Shown here in pieces: positions 1-11,300 of a DNA stretch of 64,000 nucleotides. This stretch comes from Eudorina sp. 2006-703-Eu-15 (taxonomy: Eukaryota; Chlorophyta; Chlorophyceae; Chlamydomonadales; Volvocaceae). The stretch's first letter is position 1. Each line of letters starts with the position of its first letter. Location of the stretch: assembly GCA_003117195.1 (NCBI GenBank), contig BDSI01000183.1, forward strand, positions 1 through 64,000, given 5' to 3'. The position numbers were made by a program, and so were the translations under genes. The notes beneath the pieces are model-generated. The model made no database searches, had not been told where the DNA came from, and was given only the letters and a program-made list of their open reading frames with translations.

Positions 1-279
1 GGTGGATGGTGACCGAATGAGAGGAAGGGGCTGCGGGGGTTGCCTCCGCCTCCTCCTCCCTCGCCCCTTTCCGTCCTCCTTCCGCCTCTCGACCTCGCGG
101 CCTCGCGCCCTCGTGGGGCCGGGGCGGGGGCCCGCTTCGCCGCATCCCTCCCTCCCTCCCTTCCTCTGACCCCTCTCCCTCGCCCGGCACTGGACGTCGG
201 CGGTGGTGGGTGGTGGTGGTGGTGGATGGTGGTGTATGTATGGATGGACGGACGGACGGACGGACGGACGCACACACAG

Positions 280-1106
280 CGCGGGCAAGACGGTGGTGGC
301 CGAGTACGCCTTCGCGCTGGCGACTCAGCACTGCACCCGGGCCGTGTACACCTCGCCCATCAAGACCATCTCCAACCAGAAGTTCCGGGACTTCTCAGCC
401 AAGTTCGAGGTAGGGGCGCCCGTCCGTGTGTCCGTGTGTCCGTGTGTGTGTTTAGAAATGCAACCCGCCCGTGTGTGTGTGTGCGTGTGTGTTTTCGAAA
501 ACCGTGTGTGTGTGTGTGTTCGTTTGGGGGAGGGTGCTGGGAAGGGCGGGGGTTCGAGGGATGGGGGGGGGCGGGGTATTTTAGGGGGGGCAGGGGGGTG
601 AGGTAGGGATGAGGGAAGGGGTGTCGATGGAGCCCTCCCACAGGGCCCCCGTGTTGGGCTTCCCACAAAACTAAAACCCCTAAAACCCCTAGAAACCCTA
701 GATTACTAATGTTCCTTCCCTGGACCCCGCCGGCCCTTCCCCCCACCCCCCCGGCCCCCCTTGCCCCCCTTCCCCGTTCAGGTGGGCCTCCTGACGGGTG
801 ACGTACAAGTACGACCCACGGCGCCGTGCCTCATCATGACGACGGAGATCCTGCGGTCGATGCTGTACAAGGTGTGACGTACGCCTGTACGGCGCCCGCC
901 GGGGGGGGCCGAGAAGAGGGGGAAAGAGGGGGAAAGAGTCGGTCGAAGGCGGTGCGTGGGCCGTGTGTTGAACGGCAGAGACACATCTACCCAGCACCGC
1001 CCAGGGCCGTGAGCTAGTCCGTACAAGGGAACTGTCCGTCGTGCGTTTGCGTCCTCCCGGCGTCCATGACGTCTGTCGTTCTGCCACCCTTTCCATTCCC
1101 TGAACC

Positions 1107-1138
<32 letters not shown>

Positions 1139-4100
1139 CGAACAACAAGAGATAATACAATGTATCTCAGTTGAGAGTTATTGACTCCTGGTCTAGAGTT
1201 AGGGGTGGGGCCCTCCCAGGGGTTGTTGTGTGCCTCCCCCACGCGGCCCCGTAAGCGGGGCTGGTGGTGTTTGCCGGGCATGACTGACAGACACGTGCCC
1301 TACTGCTGCCGTACTGCTGCCGTACAGGGCGCCGACATCATTCGTGACGTGGAGGTGGTTGTCTTCGACGAGGTGCACTACGTCAACGACGTGGACCGGG
1401 GCGTGGTGTGGGAGGAGGTATGTGTGTATGTATGTACGGAAGGTGTACGGAAATAGTGTACGGTACGCCAGTTCTTGGCACCGGGGCGGCTGCGGGGCGG
1501 GGCTTGGGGGGAAAGGGGGGAAGGTCAGGAACGTCCGCCGGGCCGGACAACTGCTCCTGCCCTGCCCTGGCAGCACAGCACAGCACAGCACAGCACAGCA
1601 CACAGCACAGCACACAGCACAGCACACAGCACACAAATGCTATTTCCCTGTCCGTACCACCGACCCCCCCAACCCCACCTTCCACTCCACCTCCCTCCGT
1701 CCCCCTCTCTCTCACTCCCTCCCCCTCCTGCCCCCCTCCCCCCACCTGCCCCCCTCCCCCCACCTCTCCCCCCCACCTTCCCCCCCCTCCCCCCCCACCT
1801 CCCCCCCCCCAGGTGATCATCATGCTCCCGCCCCACATCACCCTCGTCCTCCTCTCCGCCACCGTACCCAACGTCATGGATTTTGCGGACTGGGTGGGCC
1901 GCACAAGCGCAAGGTCATTCACGTGACGGGTGGGTGGGGTGGGGTGGGTAGGGAGGGGAGGTTGGGTGTTGGGGGGATGGGTGGGTGTTGGGGTGGGATG
2001 GATTGGGGTTGGTGGGTGGAGGGTGTTCAAGAGACTTAAAAGGAAAACCAACCCCAGAAACAAACCGAATACCGACCCCCCGTCTGGTCGGGCGTGATCT
2101 TACCTGTACGACGACACGTGTACGGCGCCGTACACCTGGCAGGCACCATGAAGCGGCCCGTGCCCCTGGAGCACAGCATGTACTACGGCGGGGAGATCTA
2201 TCCCATCTGCTCCAGGGAGGTGTTCAATGCGGAAGGTGTACGGCGAGCGCAAGCCGCACACAAGGCCCGCAACGCGCCGCCGGAGCGGGGCGGCGGCGGC
2301 GGTGGCGGCGGCGGAGGATTTGGCGGGGGATATGGCGGCCGCGGTGGCGGCGGCGGCGGCTATGGCGGCGGTGGTCGTGGCGGCGGCGGCGGCGGCGGGG
2401 GCGGGGGCGGGGGCGGCGGTGGCGGTGGCCGCGGCGGGGGCGGCCGCGGTGGCGGCGGCGGCGGCGCGGATGCTGCCCGGCGGCAGATTGCCAGTGAGTC
2501 GCAGTCCCCGCAACGTTTTGCCCTCGACCAGCCCTACCCTTTCTGCCCCCCCCTTCCCGCACCTCCCCTTCCGCTTCTCCCCCTCCTCTCCACCGCGCCG
2601 CCTCCCCCTCTTCCCCCCCCTCCACCTCCGCCCCGCCCAGGCGCCCAGCGCGGCGGCGGCGGCGGCCCCAACAGCGGCCCCGGCGGCGGCGGCGGCGGGT
2701 TCCGGAGCGAGCGGCAGCAGCTGTTGGAGCTGGTGGGGGCGCTGGGCAAGAGGGGGATGCTGCCGGTGGCGGTGTTCTGCTTCAGCAAGAAGAGGTGGGG
2801 GTGGGGGGATGGGGGTGGGGGGGCTGAGGGTTGGGGGTGGGGCAACGAATAGGGGGGGTGGGGACGGTACGGCGGGGAGGGGGTGGCAAAGGGGCGGGTG
2901 GTGAGGAGGGGGCGCCAGTTGATCGATGGGGAGAACACACATACTGTACGACTTCCGTATTCCCGTACTGCCGTACCAACTCCCCGTGCAGGTGCGACTC
3001 GTGCGCAGACGCGCTGTCTTCCATGGACCTTGCATCCGGGGCGGAGAAGGCTGCCGTACATGCCTTCGTGGAGCGCTGCCTGGCCCGACTCAAGGAAGGG
3101 GACCGGCAGCTGCCGCAGGTTTGGGAGGGGGGGGTGAGGGGGGGGGGCGGGTGGGGTGTGTGTGTAGGAAATTGGTAGACATATTTCTATTGGGGGGTGG
3201 GGTGGGGTGGGGTTAAGGTGAGGTCGGGGGCGCGGTGGGGGTTGGGGGCGCAGGGAGAGGGGCGAGGTGTGTGTTGGGGCGGGCTTGCATGGCGTTGGGG
3301 GCATGGCGTTGGGGGGGCAAGGTGTGTGTGTGTGGGATGGGAGGGGGGGATGGGGGCGTTGGGGGGCGGGGTTTGCCTTCAAAAGTGAAAACAGACTGGA
3401 CATCAGATCTAGGGGAAAAGCACGCGAGTGAGAACGCGGGAAGGGGGGATCGAGCCCCCCCTGGATATGTGTTCGCCTCCCCCCTCACCCCCATACACGG
3501 AGTTCCCCCCCCCCTCGCTCCCGCACCCACACCCCCACACTCCCATAACCCCACACCCCCCCACACCCCCCACACACCAGATCCTGCGGCTCCGTGACAT
3601 GATGCGGCGGGGTATTGCCGTACACCACGCGGGGCTGCTGCCTATCATGAAGGAGGTGGTGGAGATGTTGTTCTGCCAGGGCTACATCAAGGTGGGGGAG
3701 GGGGGGAGGGGGAGGGGAGGTGCGGGGGGGGGCGATGGCGCGTGGGGTGGGGTGGGGCTGGGGTTTAGCTGAGGAGGAAATCCTAAGGATCTGGGGGGCG
3801 GGCGTGTTTGGTGAGAAGCCCGCGCGCGTGCCGTGTGTGTATATCGGGCGGTACGACAGGTGACACGCGGGGTTCGGTCGGGGGTGTTGAGAACGGGAGA
3901 GAGGCCTCGGAGAGAGGGTCGGTTTCGCGGGGGGGATGGGGGATGGGGGAAGACCATGGCTTCAGGGGGGCCAAGGGGGGGGGTGTTGGAGTGGGCCGCG
4001 TAGGAGATATACACCGGAGTGCGTTGAAAAAAGCCCATAACGTATCCGGGGGTGGGGGGTGGGGGTGGGGGTGGGGGGCAAGGTGGGGGGTAGGGGGTGG

Positions 4101-5276
4101 GAGGTGGGGGCCAAGGTGGGGGCAAGGTGGGGGGTGGGGGCCAAGGTGGGGGCAAGGTGGGGGGCAAGGTGGGGGGCAAGGTGGGGGGCAAGGTGGGGGG
4201 CAAGGTGGGGGGCAAGGTGGGGGCAAGGTGGGGGTGGGGGGCAAGGTGGGGGGTAGGTGGGGGGCAAGGTGGGGTGTGGGGGGGGGGCGGGAGGCGGAGG
4301 CGCTGGGGGAGCGGTTTGGGATGTGGGAAAGAAAGGCTAAGCATACGGGAGGGGGGGGGGGGGCTAGGCGATTGGCGATCAGGGCGGGGCAGGACGGGGA
4401 AGGGGCAGGATGGGCCTGAGGCAAGCCGCAAGTCTCTGGCAGCACCGCCGCTTCATTATGCTGCTGCCCGTGTCCTGCTACCGCCCCCCCCCCCGCTCCT
4501 GCCCCGCCATCCGCGTCGCCCACGCTGCCTCCCCTCCCTTTATGCCATGACCATTGCCGTACTGCGCCCCCCCCACCCCACCCCCTCAACCACCCCTCCA
4601 CTCACCTCCCCTCCCTAAACACACACACACACACACACGTACGCGTACGGACAGGTGTTGTTCTGTACGGAGACGTTCGCGATGGGCGTCAACGCGCCCA
4701 CCCGCACCGTCGTGTTCCACTCGCTGAGGAAGCACGACGGGAAGAACTTCAGGTGGGGGGGGGTTAGGGGGGGTTCAGGGGGGGGTGGGTGGGGTGGGAG
4801 GGGGGGGTAGTGGGGGTGGGGGTGATGGTGGGGGGGGGGTAGTGGGGGGGGTGGGTAGTGGGGGGGTTGCGTTAGACACCCTACAAGTTCCGACTCATCT
4901 ATCTTACTTGGTCTTGGCACCACCGGCGCCCCACACCGTCGTCGTCGCTGGCGATCTATGATATTGTACCAATTTGTTTTCCGGTCGAACCGTCGCTCTG
5001 GCAGCAGCACAGTTTGAGAAACTGTCTACCAATTCCCTATACCCCCCCTCCCCCCCCCCGCTTGTCCCCCTGATTTCCCTCTCGCCCCGATTGACGCCCT
5101 GACCGCCAGGTACCTGCTCCCCGGGGAGTACACCCAGATGGCAGGTAGTTGGGGTAGTTGGGGTGGTTGGGGTGGTTGGAGGGTAGGTCTGGGGAGGAAG
5201 ACCAGGGCAGGGGTGGGTTCGCTGTCTTGATTGACACATGAGGGTCGGGTGGGGGTCTGGGTGTCTAGGGTTCGTG

Positions 5277-5316
<40 letters not shown>

Positions 5317-8300
5317 GGCGGGCAGGCGGGCAGGCAGACAGGCGGGCAGGCAGGGAAAGGGGGGGGGAGAGACATAGAAAATGGGGGAGGGGACGGGGGG
5401 GGGGAGCGGGCGGAGGGAAATCATAGGAAGGGGAGCCCGTCCCTGGACGACCCCGTCCCTCGCCCTCAACGAAACACCGTGCCCCTGGCGCGTGGCTGAC
5501 CGCATTGCCCCCCCCCTCTTACCCCCCTTTACCCCCCCCTCCCCTCAAAAGGTCGCGCGGGCCGCCGCGGTCTGGACGCGGTGGGTCACGTGCTGATCGC
5601 CTGCTGGGACGATCGAGATCTGTACGGCGAGAGCGAGCTCCGTACCATGCTGCTGGGCAAGGGCGTGAAGCTGGAGAGCCAGTTCAGGCTCACGTACGGC
5701 ATGATCCTCAACCTGCTGCGGGTGGAGGACCTCAAGGTGTGTTTTGGGCCGAAGGGGGAAAAGGGGGGGAAGGGTGGCGTGTGTGTGTATGTGTGGGCGT
5801 CTCAGGAGGGGCGCCTGCTGCGGGTGGAGGACGTCAAGGTGTGGTTTGGGGCGGAGGGGGAAAGGGGGGGAATACGGGGAAAGGGGGTGTAGATAGGCGG
5901 AATAGGCGGAAAGGGGGGACAGGGGAGGAAAGGGGGGGGGGAAAGGGGGCGAGGGGGGCGGCGTGTGTGTGGGGGCGTCTCGGAGGAGGGCACCTGCTGC
6001 GTCTGGTGTACGAATAAGGGGGATGTCGTACAACGGAGGGCACCCGGTGAGGCCCGGAAGTGGACACGCTGCTGCCAACATTTCGTTGGCGCGGCGGGTC
6101 GGGCAGAGACTCTTTTCCGAACGAAAGTTGGAGTGTATGCCGGAAGAAAGTACATGTCGTACACGCCGTACAGCCGTACATGCCGAACGTATCATCTGAT
6201 ATATCATCCCCGCAGGTGGAGGATATGTTGAAGCGCTCGTTCGCCGAGTTCCACGCGCAGCGCGCCGCGCCCGCGGGGGCGGCGGAGCTGGCGGCGGTGG
6301 AGCGGCAGCTGGCGGCGGCGGCGGCGGCGCCGTGGCCGGCGACCTCGCTGGGGTGCTCCCGGGAGGAGGTGGAGGGGTACGCGGACGTGTGCGAGACGCT
6401 GGAGGCCATCAGCGGCCAGCTGCAGGCACGTGCGTGTGTGTGTATGGGCGTGGGGGGTTGGGGGGGGAGTGGCGGGTGTGGGTCGGGGAGTGGGGGGGAG
6501 AGGGGCGAGTGTGTTTGGAGGGTGTTGGGAATGGTTGTGTGTGGGGTATATATATATGTGTGTGTGTTTGGTAGCGACAGATTCGTACGGCGCATCCAGG
6601 TGCAGTACGGTACGTCCTTCTTCCGCAGCCCATGAATGCATTTCCCCACACCCCCCACGCGGCCCCCGGCCCCCCCCCTCCCCGCACGGCTCCCAGGACT
6701 CGCTGGTTGCGAACAAGTCCTTCCAGCAGGCGCTCGTCCCAGGCCGGCTCGTCCTGTACAGCAATCCGGTCAACGGTTTGACCGAGCCCGCCGTCGTACT
6801 TGGCGAAGCGCCGCCGCCGGCGCCCGCCGCCTCGACGTCGTCGCCCCTCACCCTCGGCGGCGTAAATAAGGCCTCCGGGAGTGGTATTGCTGGCGGTACG
6901 GCATCAGCGGCGATCGATATTGGGGCTACCGCTGGCGGTACGGCAGCGTCGGCCGGGCCGGCGGCGAGTGGCGACCGGCGGCTGTACTTGCTCGTCCTAC
7001 ACCGCCCCGGCAGCATGGACGAGCAGCACGAGCGGCAGGCCGAGCAGGAGCGGCGCGCGCGGGAGGGTACGACAGGGGCCGGCGGCGCCGGCGCCGGCGG
7101 CGGTGGCGGTGGCGGCTTTGGCGGCATGACATCACTGCAGTCGCGCAAGCAGCAGGAGCTGGACGGTACGACAGTACGGTAGTACGGCGTGCTACAGAGG
7201 CTTGTAGCGTCCAATCACTCAACAGCATGCGTGTTCCCTCTCGACGCTCCTTTCCCCTCCCCTGCCTCGTCCTAAATATTCCGCCGTACCCTTATCCCGG
7301 CCCCCTTACCCACGGCGGGGGCGCGAAAGCGAGTGGCAATACCCTCTAGGCACGGACCCGTGGGTCAGTGCGGCTGCTCCGGGCCCGAGATGTTGTTCGA
7401 CACGCCCCCTTTTTGTCAAGAAACACAGCGAAATCACGAAACAAGCACGACACGCCCCCACGTCCCACACCACGTGCACTGACCCACGGCACTGACCCAC
7501 GGGTCGAACACGGCAGCCGCTGTCGCCCCGCCCCTCGCCCCGGACCATACAACCTTCATCCTCACCCCCCATCCCCCCTCCCGTCGGCCCCCCGACCCCC
7601 TGACCCCCTCCCTTCACCCCCCTGCCTGGACTTCACCCTTCGCACAGATATGTTCAGCGGCATGGTTAAGCTGGGCGGAGGCAAGGGCGGCAAAGGCGGC
7701 GGCGGTGGCGGCGGCGGGCTCGGCGGCGGCGGCGGCGGCGGTCCTGCCCGGCCGCTGCCCGTACCGCACTACGGCTGCGAGGCGGGTCTGCACTTCCTGG
7801 TCGTGGCGGACTGGACAAGGTGTGGGGGAAAAGGGCCCGGGGGGCGGTTAAGGACTGTTAGGCGTTGGCGGTTGACCGCGCGGGAGGGGTATTGAATTGT
7901 AGGGGCAGCCATGGCGGACATGTCGCATACCCGATGTACCATTATGTACGGCTGTCCCGTGGGTCTACTACGGTGTGTCCCCGTTCCGCCAAACGATCAC
8001 TTGCTTGAGGCCGATGATGCGCCACGTGTGTCCATCACTGACAGCCTGTCGTACGCATGGTCTGCCGTACACCCTGAAATCATCGGCCCGGCGGCGGGGG
8101 CCTTCTCCGTCGTACAGATCCGTTGTGGGCGTCTGCCGCGCCCGCCTGCGCCTCGACGGCGCCGACGACATCCTGTCGTGCGGCGGCAACTGGACGGCGG
8201 ATGCCGTACGGCGGGCGCTCGCGGCGGGCCTGCGCGGCATCGCTCGCTGCGTCGACGAGGCGTCGAGTACGGCAGGTGGCGTCGAGGGCGGCGGCGGCGG

Positions 8301-11300
8301 CAGCGGCGGTGAGCTGCCACTCCTTGACCCACGGGTCGATTTCAAGATTGCTGACGTGGCCACCGTACAGGCGCTTATGGCGCGGGCGGGCCTGCAGGTG
8401 AGGAGGGGGAGGAGGCGGCGGAGGGGGCCGGGAGAAGGAGGGGGGCCGGGGGAGAAGGAGGGCAGGGGGAGGGCGGAAGGCAGGGCAACGATTTCCCTCT
8501 CCGGCCAGCGGCAACCAGCCACCTGCCACCTGCCACTGCCACCGCCCCCGCCCCCAGGGTCCGGTCCCCCGACCGGCGGGATCCGCGTCGCTCGCAGGGG
8601 TCCAGCACCACAGCACAGTACAGTGCAGTACAGTGCAGTACAGTGCAGTACAGCAGCACGAGTGACACGCATTTCCAGGTGTACCCATGGGTCGGAAGCC
8701 GCGGGGCCTCGCTGCCTTGCCCTCAACGGTTCCCTGCCACTGGCCCCCCACGCCCCTCGACGCGACTCCTCCCGAAGGACGGCAGCCATGGCGTCGCGGT
8801 CATTTGCTGCCTCCTCCTCCCTCCCGCTGTTCACCTGCTTCCTCATCCCCTCCCCTCTCTGCCCCTTCCTCCGCCCTCCCCTGTCTTCCGATTTCCTGTG
8901 CCCTCTCCCGCCCCTTTCCTCTCCCCCCTCCCTTCCCTCCTTCCTCCCCCTCCCACCTCCCCGGGTCAGTCCCAACGTGCCGCGATGCGCCCCCACCGCG
9001 ACCCAGGACTGGTGGAGGCCTTCCAGGTGCGGGCGTGTGTGTGTATGTGCGTGTGTGGGTTTTGTCGTACATCAACAAGGGTGAGGGTAGGGTAACTGCG
9101 GAGGGCTGAGACAGGGGTAGCGCACGCCGGGCGGCCGGGGACGAGCAAGGTGTGGAGGGCGGCCGCGGCCGGCGGCCGCGGTGCCCCGTCTCCCGCGCCA
9201 ACCCACATCCCCCGGGCCCCCCCCCTCTCTCTCCTCCGTATCTTTCGGTCTGGTCTCCCCTCCTCCTTACCCCTTACAACCCATCCCATCCACACCCACG
9301 CACCGTGTGTGACACACAGCCCTGCATGAATTCCTGTACCCCTCCTGCTGCCTTCCTAACCCCACACCCACCCATCCCACCGCCGGCGGGGCGGTACTGG
9401 GGGTGACCCGGATGTACGGATGTACGGATGTACGGTCGCCTGACTCGACGTTTGCCCCGCCGATTGTCATCCCCGCGATGGCCCGAACCCCCGGTGTCCT
9501 TGCACGTGTGTCCTCCCCACACACACAGCCCCCCCCTCTCTCTCACACACACACACACACCCCACACCTCCCCACCCCCACCCCACCCCAGTTGGTCCGC
9601 ACTCAGCGGCGATTGACCCGACGGGCCGCGGAGCTGCGCCACCAGCTCAGCGACGCCAGCCTGCAGCAGGTCCGTACTGCAGAATGTACGACAAGTTGTA
9701 CGACATTGTGCACAACACGGGGTATGGCGCACGGTGTGTGTATGCGTCTGTGGGGGGCTATGGGGGGAGAATGGGCGGTGTGACCTCCCGGGGTGGGTGG
9801 GTGGGTGGGTGGGTGGGTGGGTGGGTGGGTGGGTGGGTGGGTGGGTGGGTGGGTGGGTGGGTGGGTGGGTGGGTGGGTGGTGGGTGGGTGGGTGGGTGGG
9901 TGGGTGGGTGGGTGGGTGGGTGGGTGGGTGGGTGGGTGGGTGGGTGGGTTGGGCTGGGGCCCCCTTCCCCCTTCCCGGCTCCCAGCTGGCCGCAGCTCAC
10001 CCCCCCGGCCAGCGATCTCCGCCAACTCTCCCTCTCCCTTCCCCAACCACCATGCCGTACCGTACGGCACCAGCTGCCCGAGTTTGAGCAGCGGGTGGCG
10101 GTCCTGCAGCAGCTGGGCTACCTGGCCAAGGACCGGTCGGTCACTCTCAAGGGCCGGGTGTGCTGCGAGATCCAGTCCACTCAGGTGATGGGGTGGGACG
10201 GTCAGGGGAGGGGGGTGGGTGGGGAGGGGGCGTGTGTGTGTGTGTGTGTGTGTGTGTTTTATTTAAGCAGGCAGAACAGGAGTGCGTGACATGCGAGAGG
10301 CCGAGTGGCGCCCAAAACGTTGTGTTGCCCGTATGCGTATGTAATAAACCCATTGCCCGACCCATATAATGAATAGAAGGCTGCGGTGTCGGAAGAGCGC
10401 TGTCGATTTTTGGCGGGCGTGTTGGGGCGGGGGGGAGGGGGGAGGGAGGGGGGCACGCCGCAGGGCCGCGAACGCTGCTGCCTCGTACATCGCTGTACCT
10501 ATTGGCGTACCTATTGCCGTACGAGTTGCCGTAATCCCCTGCCGTACCCCACCTGCCGTACGTAGGACGAGCTTGTGGCCACGGAGGCCGTGTTCAGCGG
10601 GCTGCTGGGGGAGCTGGCTCCCGAAGAGGCGGTGGCGCTGCTGTCGGCCCTGGTATTCCAGGTGAGGGTGAGGGTGGGGGTGGGGGTTGGGGGTGGGGGG
10701 TGGGGGGATAAAAGGAAAGGGGCGGGGCGGGCGTGTGTGTTGGGGAGGGGGGAGGGGTAGAAGCGGGGGACGGGATCCCCCAACAACATGTTGGGGGCTT
10801 TCCGTGTGTTGCTGTCTGCAGCGGTTAGAAGTCGTCCGCCTCCGGCCCCCCTCCCTCTCTCTCATGTCACCCACCGTCCCTCCCGCCTTCCTTCCCCCGA
10901 ACCCTCGCTTTTCCTGAACCCTAAACCCTTCCCCCGAACCGCCCCCCCCTCCCCCCCTCCCAACCCCCCCTCCCCGCCCCCCGTTAGGAGAAGTCCGAGG
11001 TTGAGCCCCGGCTGCCCCCCGCCCTGGCCGCCGCCCGCGAGGCCCTCACCGCCCTCACCGCCTCCACCGCCGAGCTGCAGAGGGCGGCGGGGCTGGACAT
11101 AGCGCCCGACCAGCATTGCGCGGACGTGCTGCACTGCGGCCTCATGGAGGTGTGTGTGTGTGTGTGTGTGTGTGTTTTGGGGGGGGGGCACAGAGGGGAG
11201 GGGTAAAAGAGAAGAAAACTGAGCCGCAAGGGGTGTGTGTGTGTGTTTATGTGTTTGGGGGGGGGTGCCGGGGGGCACAGTCGGTGACATTACGTCGATT

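Noticed and set aside
669..701. Chromosome end
   Set aside because: The telomere-like units are few and imperfect and lie inside a helicase intron.
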